DNA of 64,000 nt from a bacterium BRH_c32 (GCA_001516025.1 LOEU01000001.1:91000-154999); one strand, 5' to 3'. Counted from the stretch's first letter, positions 32,294-42,395 are shown. Notes: generated from the letters alone by a model not told the origin. Program-made: numbers and translations.

Positions 32294-33761
32294 AATCTTC
32301 CTCTATTCTTTGTAAAACTAATTTTGATGATATAATAACCATCGGCAACCCGGTACCCGGAGTCGTAGAAGCTCCAACATAATAAAGATTATTAAACTTT
32401 TCATCTTTATTCTTCGGGCGAAATGCACCTACCTGATCGATATCATGTGCCAATCCCAAACCTGAACCTTTATACAAATTCAATGTACTTGCCCAATCTT
32501 CGGGAGTTAAAATTTTCTTAACGACCGTATTTGCATTTATATTAAATCCGGTTCGCTTGGATAAATCATCAATAATATTATTTGCTAATTCTTCTTTATC
32601 ACTCCAATCTTTTTTATATCTTAAGTCGGGAACGGGACACAAAATAAAAATATTTTCGTGTCCTTCAGGTGCACAATCAGTTTCCGATTTTGAAAGTGCA
32701 TTTACATAATAATATGGCTTCTGAGGCGAAATCGATGAAGTAAATATTGTATCGGCATAACCCTTAAAATTACTTCCCAAGAAATAGTTGTGATGCATTA
32801 ATTTGTCAACTTTCCCTTTTACGCCTATATAGATTGTAAATGGCGCAAGAGTCCAGTGCATCTTATCAAGTTTTTCTTCCGTGTAAGCTTTCCTTTTTAG
32901 CACTTCGCCTCTGAAAGAAGCAGCGTCTGCATTACTGATAAATATATCCGCACTCCACAATTTTTCTTTTTTGTCAACCACGCTCGAAAGCGATCCATTA
33001 TCATTATTGAATCCAACGATTTCAGTATTATAAACTATCTCTACATCTCTTTCTTTAAGAAGTTTAAGGAGTTCTTCTACCATCTTATACATACCCCCTC
33101 TTACCTTCCAATAACCATTGTGCCTCATCTCTGTATAGTTAAGCAAGGAATAGATTGCGGGGGTTTGAAATGGAGTAGCACCAAGAAAGAACGCTACGAG
33201 CGAAAAAATTATTCTCACTTCTTCAGAACTAAAATTCTTTTCTACTTCACTCCACATTGTTCTAAATAAATATGGGAGATGCTTCAACGGTACTCTTGTG
33301 AGAGAAAGAACATATCCTAACTTAGAATCAAAATTTGATTTAACTACTTTCCCATCAGTATCATGGAAAAATTGACCTGCTCTTGTAAGATACTTATCAA
33401 CTTTAGCCGCTAAATCCGGCTCTATATCCGCAAACTCTTTTCCAAGTTTTTCGAGGTCTTTCCAAATTACACGCGGTTTTTCCTGTCCTTCAAAATAAAC
33501 TTGATACAGAGGATCTAATTCATCTAATTGAATCGGGTTTTTAATTCCAGTACTCTTAAATAACTCATCAAGTTCATAAGTCATACTCATAAATGAAGGT
33601 CCCATATCGAATCGGAAACCATCCATTTCTACTATATTTAATCGTCCGCCTGCTTTAGAGTATTTTTCTAATATTGTAACTTTATATCCCTTAGCAGAAA
33701 GCCTAAGAGCCGCAGATAATCCTCCTAATCCCGAACCTATTATAATTGCTGATTTTTTCAT
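32280..33761 (-). CDS. crtI: Phytoene desaturase CrtI
   Basis: 493 residues from the chosen start. FAD-binding SAIIIGSGLGGLSAALRLS, FDMGPSFMSMTYELDELF, a middle domain with FFLGATPFQTPAIYSLLNYT, and the C-terminal signature YVGASTTPGTGLPMVIISSK of CrtI. It converts phytoene to lycopene (or neurosporene). The frame is open 13 codons further but MKKSAIIIG is the family start and GTGAGATT precedes it. About 125 bases separate it from the CrtISO/CrtD-like gene above, the only sizeable gap in the operon, so a second promoter is possible. Confidence 0.88.
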   Translation of the reverse strand: MKKSAIIIGSGLGGLSAALRLSAKGYKVTILEKYSKAGGRLNIVEMDGFRFDMGPSFMSMTYELDELFKSTGIKNPIQLDELDPLYQVYFEGQEKPRVIWKDLEKLGKEFADIEPDLAAKVDKYLTRAGQFFHDTDGKVVKSNFDSKLGYVLSLTRVPLKHLPYLFRTMWSEVEKNFSSEEVRIIFSLVAFFLGATPFQTPAIYSLLNYTEMRHNGYWKVRGGMYKMVEELLKLLKERDVEIVYNTEIVGFNNDNGSLSSVVDKKEKLWSADIFISNADAASFRGEVLKRKAYTEEKLDKMHWTLAPFTIYIGVKGKVDKLMHHNYFLGSNFKGYADTIFTSSISPQKPYYYVNALSKSETDCAPEGHENIFILCPVPDLRYKKDWSDKEELANNIIDDLSKRTGFNINANTVVKKILTPEDWASTLNLYKGSGLGLAHDIDQVGAFRPKNKDEKFNNLYYVGASTTPGTGLPMVIISSKLVLQRIEEDYGTV

Positions 33762-33886
33762 AATCTCACTATTTTTAATATAAAACGAGAATCTCTCCAA
33801 TTTAGTTCCCTAAACGCAATTCCTTGAATAAAAAAAGTCGGCAAATAAACGAGTAAATATTTAAATCGAGAAGATGCGATACTATT

Positions 33887-35356
33887 TTAAAACGTCTCTG
33901 CTTTACTCATAACTATTTTGTGAATATTTAGCGCACCTAGAACCACAGCGGGAATCCCCTGTCCCGGGAACGCAGTATCGCCGGATAGATAAAAATTCTT
34001 TAACATCGTTTTATTCGGAGACATGTTTATTAATGATTTTCTTAATGAATGTGGAATACCGCCTACATAACCTCTATATCTCTTGGTGTAAAACTCAAAT
34101 GTATTTGGAGTACCGCTTAGAAGATACATTTTTCTACTATCGGAAAACTCGGGAAATTGGTATTCAAACTCCTCTAAAAGTTTTATCGTTACCAATTCTT
34201 TTCTTTTGTCATAATCTTCATAATCATTAAGTTCCCAATCACCTACATACGTATGAAAAGAAATTGAAACCGTTTTCCAACCCTTCGGAGCGCGCTCAAA
34301 ATCATCGGGTTCAGAAAAAGTAACAAACATTGAATTGCCATGCGAAAAAGGGATTTTCTCTTTTGTATGGACTTGATAATAAGCCGATGGAGTCGGAAGA
34401 TTGGACTCGATAGCAAAATTAATAGTAAAAGCACCCCAAGCCGAATCAAAATATTTTGCTTTCTTTCTAAAATAATCCCCTTCTCTTCCTTCAATCATAT
34501 TGCCTAAATTCCAAATTGGAATATTGGAGATAACACCCTTTGAATGATACACCTCCCCTTTCGCGGTACTGATTTTATACCCTTCTTTTTCAATCTCTAT
34601 TTTACTTACCCGGTTCTTAAATTTTATTTCTCCACCTAATTGAATAAATTTTTTATAAATAAGATCAGCATTTGATTTCATTCCGCCATAAGGATAATAT
34701 GTTTCTGAAGGATATGCCAATCCCATTGCGGCGGTTAAGTATGGAGTATCTTCAATGCTATTTTGAGAAGTGATCAGTAACTGTTCACCCAAAAAGCGAT
34801 AATAATTTTTATTATTGATAGCCGATTTCGGTATAAATGATTCAAGACTATTAAATGCGGCAGGAATTAATCCGGCATATTTGAAATTAGATAATTTTAT
34901 TAATGAGATTGCTTCCTTAATTGAAGTTGGAGGTATAGAAAAATTATTCATGACAAAATTCCACATCATCTCTTCGGTCTTATAAATTTTATTCCATATT
35001 TTTTCTTCTTTTTTATTACCAAAGAAAGTTCCGGCAGCTTCAATCCATTTATCTTTATCCGCAAATCGGTGAAGTTCTTTTCCATCCATTTTAACTACTA
35101 GGCCGATATCCATTTTCTTAAGATTTGGCTTTATATCAAGACTCTTAAAAAGTTGACCCATAGGACGGTTTTCCGCAACAGCAGAAAGGGTAGTAGCCCC
35201 TACATCAAACGTGAAATTATCTCTTTTATAATAAGAAGCACAACCTCCGATATAAACGTGAGACTCAAGCAAAAGCACCTTAAATCCGGAATTAGCTAGT
35301 AATGCGGCACTGCTTAAACCTCCATATCCTGCACCTATGACAATATAATCGTACAT
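33887..35356 (-). CDS. CrtISO/CrtD-like FAD oxidoreductase
   Basis: 489-residue FAD enzyme of the wider CrtI family. It starts YDYIVIGAGYGGLSSAALLANSG, has VGATTLSAVAENRPMGQLF, and ends LSGDTAFPGQGIPAVVLGALN, the pattern of the CrtISO and cyanobacterial-CrtD side of the family rather than of bacterial CrtI. It is the first gene of the operon. Possible roles are cis-trans isomerisation or desaturation of the acyclic end; the two cannot be separated by eye. Confidence 0.7.
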   Translation of the reverse strand: MYDYIVIGAGYGGLSSAALLANSGFKVLLLESHVYIGGCASYYKRDNFTFDVGATTLSAVAENRPMGQLFKSLDIKPNLKKMDIGLVVKMDGKELHRFADKDKWIEAAGTFFGNKKEEKIWNKIYKTEEMMWNFVMNNFSIPPTSIKEAISLIKLSNFKYAGLIPAAFNSLESFIPKSAINNKNYYRFLGEQLLITSQNSIEDTPYLTAAMGLAYPSETYYPYGGMKSNADLIYKKFIQLGGEIKFKNRVSKIEIEKEGYKISTAKGEVYHSKGVISNIPIWNLGNMIEGREGDYFRKKAKYFDSAWGAFTINFAIESNLPTPSAYYQVHTKEKIPFSHGNSMFVTFSEPDDFERAPKGWKTVSISFHTYVGDWELNDYEDYDKRKELVTIKLLEEFEYQFPEFSDSRKMYLLSGTPNTFEFYTKRYRGYVGGIPHSLRKSLINMSPNKTMLKNFYLSGDTAFPGQGIPAVVLGALNIHKIVMSKAETF

Positions 35357-35473
35357 TTTCCCTTTGTTTTTCTAAGTATAATTGAAGTGAAGAGAAAATA
35401 GTTCCCTATTTGCTTTAATTTAATAGCGATTATTTATAGATTTGAAGATTCACTGAAACTAATTGGGGAGAAG

Positions 35474-37642
35474 ATGAAGTACCAAAAAACCAACCTTGTA
35501 TTTAAATCAATATTTATAGGATTAATACTGACAGTAGTATTAGGATTAATGCCAGCAACACCCGAAGAAGGGATGTTTCCATTAAGCGAAATTCATAAAA
35601 TTGATTTGAAAAAAGCCGGATTGAAGATCAGTCCAAAGGATCTATATAATCCAAATGGCGTGAGTCTAATTGATGCACTTGTAAATATTGGCGGATGCAC
35701 CGGTTCATTTGTTTCGCCCGATGGACTGATAATCACAAATCATCATTGTGCATTCGGAGCAATAGCCGCAGCCAGCACAACAGAAAAAAATTATCTCGAA
35801 AATGGATTCTATGCAAAAGGTTTAGAAGAGGAAATTCCTGCTCAGGGCAATTTCGTTAAGATTACCGAATCTTATGAAGATGTATCCGCTAAGGTATTAA
35901 AATCAGTTGAAAACATTACTGATCCCGTAGAACGCAATAGAACTATCGGAAAGACAATGAAAGAGATAGCCGATGCGGCAAACGATCCTCAGAACTCAAT
36001 CACTGCCGAAGTTTCTGAAATGTTTGCAGGAAAAACTTATGTCTTATTCAAATATCTTACTCTAAGAGACGTAAGATTAGTTTTCGCTCCGCCACAATCA
36101 ATTGGTAATTTCGGCGGTGAAACAGATAACTGGGTATGGCCTCGTCATACAGGCGATTTCTCTTTCATGAGAGCCTATGTAGGTCCTGACGGCAAATCGG
36201 CACCCTACTCAAAGGATAACGTTCCTTTCCATCCTAAAAAACATTTAAAGGTTAATCCCAACGGTGTAAAAGAGGGTGATTTCACATTTATTCTTGGTTA
36301 TCCGGGACGAACATTCCGCCACCGTCCATCTCAATATCTCGAATATCAGAAAGAATATTTACTCCCTTTCACTTCTGATTTATATGAATATGCTATCAAT
36401 ACAACTTTAGAAGCAGCTAAAAACGATCCTGAATTGAAGTTAAAAAGCGCTTCGAGAGTAAAGGGTCTTGCTAATACCGAAAAGAATTTTAAAGGTAAGA
36501 TTCAAGGTTTAAAGAGAATTAATATCATCGAACAGAAACAGAATGAAGAGAAAGAACTTCAGAAATTTATCGATTCAAAACCTGAACTAAAAACAAAGTA
36601 TGGAAATGTTTTAAGCGATATTAACGAAAACTATGATAAGATGTTCAAATTCGCAGAAGCACAGTTATGGTTACGCAACGTAAATGGATTTTCTACACCG
36701 CTTCAGATGGCTTCTTTTGTAACGGGTTATGCTTTAGAGAAAGAAAAACCGGATGCAGAAAGAATTAACGCTTATATGGATAAAAATATCAATTCCACTT
36801 TAGGACGATTAAATTATCTTAAGGCTAATTACTATAAGGATATCGAAAAGAAAATTCTTAATAAGATGTTAAATGATGCGATCGCTCAGAAAGACGGTGA
36901 AAAAGTTACAGCGGTAACTAATCTTGTCTCTTCGGGTAAAGATATATCCGACTTTGTCGATAATACCGTATATGGTTCTAAAATAATGGATGATGCTTAT
37001 TTTAAGGAACTTACGACAAAAAGTAAGTTAGAACTAAAGGCTCTTAATGATCCATTGATTAATTTCGCTTTAGAATTAAGGGAGCAAAACGATAAGATTT
37101 CTCTTACATCTGAAGAGGTGGAAGGTAATCTAAATAAATTATTTGCTCAACTTATTGATGCGAAAATGGAATGGAAGAAAACTAATTTTATTCCTGATGC
37201 AAATAGCACACTTAGATTAACTTATGGCTATATAAAAGGATATAATCCACAGGATGCGGTTTACTATTCACCAATTACTACACTGAATGGTGTAATAGAA
37301 AAATCGCTTTCAGGCGATGCTGATTTTGTAATACCGGCAAAACTAAAAGAGCTTTACGATAAAAAAGATTTCGGAAGATATGCCGATAAGAAAACCAAAG
37401 AGATGCCCGTAGCTATTCTTTATAATATGGATACTACCGGAGGTAATTCCGGCAGCCCTATTATGGATGCTTACGGCAACTTAATCGGTGTAAATTTTGA
37501 TAGAGCTTTTGAAGCAACGATTAATGATTTTGCTTGGAACGAATCATATAGCCGTTCGATTGGCGTTGATATCCGTTATGTACTCTGGGTAACGGAAAAA
37601 ATCGGCGGTGCTACTCATATTATTAAAGAACTCGGTTTATAA
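35474..37642 (+). CDS. S46 family dipeptidyl peptidase, probably DPP11-type
   Basis: 722-residue exported serine peptidase of the S46 family. Signal or anchor near residues 10-28. Catalytic His in LIITNHHCAFGA, Asp block in WVWPRHTGDFSF, Ser in TGGNSGSPIMDAYGN. The residue after GVNFD is Arg; in DPP11 an Arg at this position selects Asp/Glu at P1, while DPP7 has Gly there, so acid-residue specificity is likely. It acts in the periplasm, releasing dipeptides, a common amino-acid supply route in this lineage. GGGGAG precedes the ATG; a GNRA-loop terminator follows. A -7-like TAGATTTG lies at 35437-35444 with a 24-base spacer to TTTG. Confidence 0.9.
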   Translation: MKYQKTNLVFKSIFIGLILTVVLGLMPATPEEGMFPLSEIHKIDLKKAGLKISPKDLYNPNGVSLIDALVNIGGCTGSFVSPDGLIITNHHCAFGAIAAASTTEKNYLENGFYAKGLEEEIPAQGNFVKITESYEDVSAKVLKSVENITDPVERNRTIGKTMKEIADAANDPQNSITAEVSEMFAGKTYVLFKYLTLRDVRLVFAPPQSIGNFGGETDNWVWPRHTGDFSFMRAYVGPDGKSAPYSKDNVPFHPKKHLKVNPNGVKEGDFTFILGYPGRTFRHRPSQYLEYQKEYLLPFTSDLYEYAINTTLEAAKNDPELKLKSASRVKGLANTEKNFKGKIQGLKRINIIEQKQNEEKELQKFIDSKPELKTKYGNVLSDINENYDKMFKFAEAQLWLRNVNGFSTPLQMASFVTGYALEKEKPDAERINAYMDKNINSTLGRLNYLKANYYKDIEKKILNKMLNDAIAQKDGEKVTAVTNLVSSGKDISDFVDNTVYGSKIMDDAYFKELTTKSKLELKALNDPLINFALELREQNDKISLTSEEVEGNLNKLFAQLIDAKMEWKKTNFIPDANSTLRLTYGYIKGYNPQDAVYYSPITTLNGVIEKSLSGDADFVIPAKLKELYDKKDFGRYADKKTKEMPVAILYNMDTTGGNSGSPIMDAYGNLIGVNFDRAFEATINDFAWNESYSRSIGVDIRYVLWVTEKIGGATHIIKELGL

Positions 37643-37647
37643 AAATT

Positions 37648-37673
37648 AGCCGGGGAAACCCGGCTTTTTTTTT
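37648..37673 (+). terminator. Terminator of the S46 peptidase gene
   Basis: AGCCGGG, GAAA tetraloop, CCCGGCT, followed by a run of eight or nine T's. A textbook intrinsic terminator with a GNRA loop. Confidence 0.95.
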
Positions 37674-37702
37674 GTATTGACTTTCATTTAAAAAACTCTA
37701 AA

Positions 37703-40700
37703 TTGCAGTGTAATGGTTATCCTTTGTTTATTAAATCAAAAATACTACCCTTAACCGGCCGAATTTTATTATTTATAATAATCCCTACCTTATTGTTTTC
37801 TCAATCAGATAAATTACGAATTGAGCAGATATCTATTAAGGATGGTCTCTCCCAAGGTTCAGTAAGATGTATCATGGAAGATAATCTTGGTTTTATCTGG
37901 TTCGGAACGCACGATGGACTTAACCGTTACGACGGCTATAATTTCAAGATCTATAAAAATAAATTATCTGATCCTACTTCAATTTCGGATAATTGGATCT
38001 ATTGTTTTCAACAAAACTCAAAGGGCGATATTTGGGTGGGCACAGCAGATGGACTTAACCTTTTCTTAAGGGGAGAGGAGCGGTTTATTCAAATCCAATC
38101 TCTTAAAAATAACGAAACAAAATTACAAATTAGTGCAGTATATACCATCTTTATTAATAATGAAGATAATCAAGAGATCCTTTATTTCAGCACAAATAAA
38201 GGTTTAGTTAAATACAATCACGAAAAAAATCAATTCAAAGTACTATATCCTAAGGCATTAGGAAATCCGAGTGACGGAAATTATATAAGAACTATTTTCA
38301 AAACTAAAGCAGGTAAAATTTTAGTAGGAACTTCCACCGGTAGAATATTTTATCTGAACACATATAATGATTCATTTACACATTTTGAAGGATATACCTA
38401 CCGAGAAAGAATTATACGAGAGAATTCAGTAAATACTTTTTTGGAGGACGATTTTAATAAAATTTGGATCGGGACTACATTCGGACTCTATTCATATAAT
38501 TATGTTACCGGCGAAAAACAGTATTTCCCCGATTTAATTGAAGTGCCAAAAGAACAGTATCCAATCAATGTTTATGCTTTGGAACAGGATAAAAAAGGAG
38601 ATCTTTGGATAGGCGGACACGGCTGGGGCACGGCTATTATTAATCCTCAAACGGGCAAAGTTGTAAATACTAGGCAATACAATGAACCAACTTTTACATC
38701 ATTAACGCCTTCGGTATTTTGTATCTATGCCGATAAACGTGGTTTAGTTTGGATAGGGACCACCGGAGACGGTATTAGTCGTTACAACCCTTACACAAAT
38801 CGATTTAATCTCGTGAATAATAAAACAGGTTTGAAAATCCTAAGTGTGAGAACTTTTTTTGAAGACAATAAAAATAATATCTATGTTGGTGGATATAAAG
38901 GAATCGAAAAATTTAATAGAACTACCAATGAACATTATTTTTACTCCGATAAAAGCCCTCGTGGTTATTCATTAGTAAATCCAAATATCTATTCTATGGA
39001 AGAAGATTACCAAAATAAAGGTAAGATTCTATGGATAGGGACTGAAGGATATGGAATTGTAAAATTAGATTTAGTTACCGGGGAAATTAATAACCGCCCT
39101 TTTAAGAATAGATTAATTGGAGGTGAGTACGGTTCATATATCTATTCTCTTTATAGTGATAAAGAACATACTCTATGGGTCGGAACCGAGAGAGGATTAT
39201 ATACAATAAATCTAGTGAATGAAAAAATTGAGTTCTTTCATAATATTCCTCTCGATACAACTTCTATCGGGGCTAAATCAGTAACAAAAATTTTCGAAGA
39301 TTCTTATGGCAATATATGGGTGGGGACAAATCTTGGCGGACTTAATCTATTCGATAAGAAAACAAAAACTTTTACGAGATTCACATTTGACAAACTAATA
39401 CCAAATTCAATCAGTAATAATCACATTAAAACTATTTTTGAAGACAGCAAAAAGAGATTATGGATTGGCACAAATGGAAACGGTTTAAATCTTTTCAATC
39501 GGGACAAAAAGACGTTTACAAGATTCACTTCAGAAGACGGTCTTCCTAATAATGTAGTATATGGTATTCTCGAAGATAATTTTGGAAATCTATGGATAAG
39601 TACAAATTTTGGGCTATCTATGTTCAATCCCGAGAAGAAAACTTTTACCAATTATCTTCAACAAGATGGTCTTCAATCCAATGAATTCAATTCCAACGCT
39701 TATTATAAAAGTACGAGCGGTGAATTATTTTTTGGAGGTATCGAAGGATATAATTCTTTCTATCCGGAGAAGATTATTACAAATAAGAATATTCCCGTAG
39801 TAAGAATAACTGATTTCCGAATTTTCAATAATGAAGTTACACCAAATACTTTTATTAATGATAAAGTTATTTTAAGAAAAGCTATTGAACTAACCGATAC
39901 AGTTGTATTAAACCATAACGAGAATATGTTTACTTTCGAATTTGCAGCACTTGATTATGTTGCCCCTGTAAAAAATTCATATTCTTATAAGATGGAAAAT
40001 TTTGATGACCGCTGGATTAACGCAGGAAATAACAGAAGCGCTACTTATACAAATCTAAATCCCGGAGAATATATATTTAGAGTAATTGCCTCAAATAATG
40101 ATGGCTTAATGAATAATGAAGGAGCGACTCTCACAGTAATTATCCTTCCTCCATACTGGAAAACTTGGTGGTTTATATCAATTTCTCTTTTTCTGATTAT
40201 TTCTCTAGTTTATTTTGTTTTATGGTATCGCATTCGACTCATTCAAGACCAAAAAGAGACTCTTCAAGAACTTGTATTAGAAAGAACTTCAGAATTAGAA
40301 CAATTAAATAAAGAACTTAAGAAAAGTAATTCAAGCAAGGATAGATTCTTCTCTATTATTGCACATGATTTAAGAGGTCCCTTTAATGGTTTCTTAGGAT
40401 TATCGGATATGTTAAAGAAAGAATGTGATACTCTATCAAAAGATGAAATTATTGATATAAGCAACGCGCTTAATTTATCAATTAAGAAAACATATAATCT
40501 CTTGGAGAACCTTCTTAACTGGGCACGAGTTCAAACCGGAAATTATGATTTTTCTCCTATTTCCATTTCTATTAATGACATCATTGATGAGATTCATCTG
40601 TTATTTATCGGAAATCTTAGTGCAAAGAATATAAAATTTACGAATAATACCGACTCCGAATTAATGGTATATGCAGATGAAAATATGTTAAATTCTATTT

Positions 40701-41011
40701 TACAAAATCTAATTTCCAATGCGATTAAATTCACCCCAAGACATGGAGAAATTACAATCAATTCCGTTATTGAAGAGAAGTTTGCTAAAATCATGGTCAA
40801 AGATAACGGGGTCGGAATAGATGAAGATACTAAGTCGAAACTATTTAATATCGATTCTCATATTACAAATAAAGGGACCGAGAATGAATCGGGGACGGGT
40901 CTCGGTTTAGTTCTAATTAAGGAATTGATACTAAAATCAGGCGGCGAAATAAAAGTTGATAGTGAGATTGGCAAGGGAACTACTTTTTCATTTACTATAC
41001 CAATTGCTTAA
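37703..41011 (+). CDS. Two-component propeller sensor histidine kinase
   Basis: 1102-residue membrane kinase. A short N-terminal hydrophobic signal (RILLFIIIPTLLFSQSD) is followed by a long periplasmic beta-propeller built from W-I/V-G-T-x-x-G-L repeats (for example IWFGTHDGLNRY, IWVGTADGLN, LWIGTEGYG), a Y_Y_Y domain near 700-770, a transmembrane helix near 800-822, HisKA (IIAHDLRGPFNGF) and HATPase (GTGLGLVLIKEL). It lacks the C-terminal receiver and AraC-type HTH of complete HTCS proteins, so a separate regulator must exist. There is no in-frame ATG before about residue 57; the start must be TTG 37703 or TTG 37724, the latter placing the signal peptide near the N-terminus. Confidence 0.85.
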   Translation: MQCNGYPLFIKSKILPLTGRILLFIIIPTLLFSQSDKLRIEQISIKDGLSQGSVRCIMEDNLGFIWFGTHDGLNRYDGYNFKIYKNKLSDPTSISDNWIYCFQQNSKGDIWVGTADGLNLFLRGEERFIQIQSLKNNETKLQISAVYTIFINNEDNQEILYFSTNKGLVKYNHEKNQFKVLYPKALGNPSDGNYIRTIFKTKAGKILVGTSTGRIFYLNTYNDSFTHFEGYTYRERIIRENSVNTFLEDDFNKIWIGTTFGLYSYNYVTGEKQYFPDLIEVPKEQYPINVYALEQDKKGDLWIGGHGWGTAIINPQTGKVVNTRQYNEPTFTSLTPSVFCIYADKRGLVWIGTTGDGISRYNPYTNRFNLVNNKTGLKILSVRTFFEDNKNNIYVGGYKGIEKFNRTTNEHYFYSDKSPRGYSLVNPNIYSMEEDYQNKGKILWIGTEGYGIVKLDLVTGEINNRPFKNRLIGGEYGSYIYSLYSDKEHTLWVGTERGLYTINLVNEKIEFFHNIPLDTTSIGAKSVTKIFEDSYGNIWVGTNLGGLNLFDKKTKTFTRFTFDKLIPNSISNNHIKTIFEDSKKRLWIGTNGNGLNLFNRDKKTFTRFTSEDGLPNNVVYGILEDNFGNLWISTNFGLSMFNPEKKTFTNYLQQDGLQSNEFNSNAYYKSTSGELFFGGIEGYNSFYPEKIITNKNIPVVRITDFRIFNNEVTPNTFINDKVILRKAIELTDTVVLNHNENMFTFEFAALDYVAPVKNSYSYKMENFDDRWINAGNNRSATYTNLNPGEYIFRVIASNNDGLMNNEGATLTVIILPPYWKTWWFISISLFLIISLVYFVLWYRIRLIQDQKETLQELVLERTSELEQLNKELKKSNSSKDRFFSIIAHDLRGPFNGFLGLSDMLKKECDTLSKDEIIDISNALNLSIKKTYNLLENLLNWARVQTGNYDFSPISISINDIIDEIHLLFIGNLSAKNIKFTNNTDSELMVYADENMLNSILQNLISNAIKFTPRHGEITINSVIEEKFAKIMVKDNGVGIDEDTKSKLFNIDSHITNKGTENESGTGLGLVLIKELILKSGGEIKVDSEIGKGTTFSFTIPIA

Positions 41012-41021
41012 ATTTAATTTT

Positions 41022-42383
41022 ATGAAAAAAATCTTATTTATTCTTTCGGTTTTTGCTTTAATATCAATTTATGCTCAAAGCAAGAAAATTGTTTTCGGTT
41101 ATCTTCCATCTTGGGAAATAATTGATACTGCCAATTTAAAAATCGATTATGAAACCATTACACATATTTCACCATTTTCATTTCAAGCAAATCCCGATGG
41201 CTCAATAAAGTTTATTGATTATTGGACATCAAAATGGAATCCGATTTTCGCAAAAGCGAGAGCAAAAAATATAAAAATTATTATCTCACTAACCAATTTT
41301 AATCCGGATGAACTTAAGACTATTCTAAATTCTTCTTCAGTTACTTCAACAATGATTGATAATATAATCAAGATACTTAAAGACAACTCCCTCGATGGAA
41401 TTAATATCGATTTTGAAGGGCTATATGATGAGGATAAGGGTGCTCCGATGAATAGCTTTATGAACCAACTCTATACAAAAACAAAATCGGCTGATTCTAA
41501 ATATGAAATCTCGATTGCGTTGCCTTCAATTAATTTCAGGAATAAATGGAATTATACCTACTTATCTACCTATTCAGATTATGTAATCGTAATGGCTTAT
41601 GATTATTATGGAAGTTGGAGCGAGTTTACGGCACCCACTTCTCCATTAGATGGATTAAATTTTACTATTAAACGTAGCATAGAAAGTGATTATGCTAATA
41701 TTGTAGCTTTCGATCCTTCAAAAGTTGTTCTTGCATTGCCCTTCTATGGAAATGCTTGGCGGACAAACTCAGAAGATCCTTTCGCATCCGTAAAACCGTA
41801 TTCCGATACAGCTTCATTTAATAATTATATCACTCCAACATATTTCCAAGAAATACCATTCTTGCCACCATTTACTCAAAGGATATTTAATGATCAAACT
41901 AAAAGTACTTGGTATAAATTTGTTGATGGCGATTATATAATACAGAATTGGATAGACGATGAATATAGTCTTGAATTAAAAATGGATTATGCTATAACAA
42001 AAAATCTAGGGGGTATCGGGATTTGGGCTCTTGGTTATGATGGCATCAGACCTGAACTAAGAAATCTGATTAAATCCAAATTTAACCCCACTCATGTAGC
42101 AATTGAAGATATTATTCCGACTGATTTTAAATTATACCAAAACTATCCAAATCCGTTTAATGGTAGTACGGTTATCAAATATTATCTCCCGAAAGAAAGC
42201 TTTATAAAAATAGAAATATTTAATTCTATCGGTGAATTGGTACAAAGTCTTTATAATAGTTTTCAAAATGCCGGGTTGCATGAATTAGTTTTTGATGGTG
42301 AAAATTTTTCGAGTGGAGTTTATTTCTATAAAATCTCATCTCCAACTTTCTCTGAGACGAAAAAGTTGGAGATGTTAAAATAA
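41022..42383 (+). CDS. Secreted GH18-family glycosidase with T9SS sorting domain
   Basis: About 453 residues. Signal peptide (MKKILFILSVFALISIYAQS), then a GH18 barrel: VFGYLPSWEI, the active-site block LDGINIDFEGL with the catalytic Glu (second Asp of D-x-x-D-x-D-x-E replaced by Asn, common in non-chitinase members), VMAYDYYGSW, VLALPFYGNAW, GGIGIWALGYD. The last about 85 residues are a type IX secretion sorting domain (YQNYPNPFNGST, FSSGVYFYKI, KKLEMLK). It may cleave chitin, peptidoglycan or a similar N-acetylglucosamine polymer. The start overlaps nothing; the longer open frame begins inside the kinase gene. Confidence 0.87.
   Translation: MKKILFILSVFALISIYAQSKKIVFGYLPSWEIIDTANLKIDYETITHISPFSFQANPDGSIKFIDYWTSKWNPIFAKARAKNIKIIISLTNFNPDELKTILNSSSVTSTMIDNIIKILKDNSLDGINIDFEGLYDEDKGAPMNSFMNQLYTKTKSADSKYEISIALPSINFRNKWNYTYLSTYSDYVIVMAYDYYGSWSEFTAPTSPLDGLNFTIKRSIESDYANIVAFDPSKVVLALPFYGNAWRTNSEDPFASVKPYSDTASFNNYITPTYFQEIPFLPPFTQRIFNDQTKSTWYKFVDGDYIIQNWIDDEYSLELKMDYAITKNLGGIGIWALGYDGIRPELRNLIKSKFNPTHVAIEDIIPTDFKLYQNYPNPFNGSTVIKYYLPKESFIKIEIFNSIGELVQSLYNSFQNAGLHELVFDGENFSSGVYFYKISSPTFSETKKLEMLK
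42337..42374. terminator. Terminator-like stem inside the last codons of the GH18 gene
   Basis: CATCTCCAACTTT, a 12-base loop, AAAGTTGGAGATG: a perfect 13-base stem encoded by the final codons of the sorting domain, followed by TTAAAATAATTATTTATT on the plus strand. The convergent phosphate permease gene ends 13 bases after the GH18 stop, so the stem could end both transcripts. Confidence 0.6.
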
Positions 42384-42395
42384 TTATTTATTGGC

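Noticed and set aside
41950..42383. Reading the GH18 tail as a separate gene
   Set aside because: The T9SS sorting domain is continuous and in frame with the catalytic barrel.
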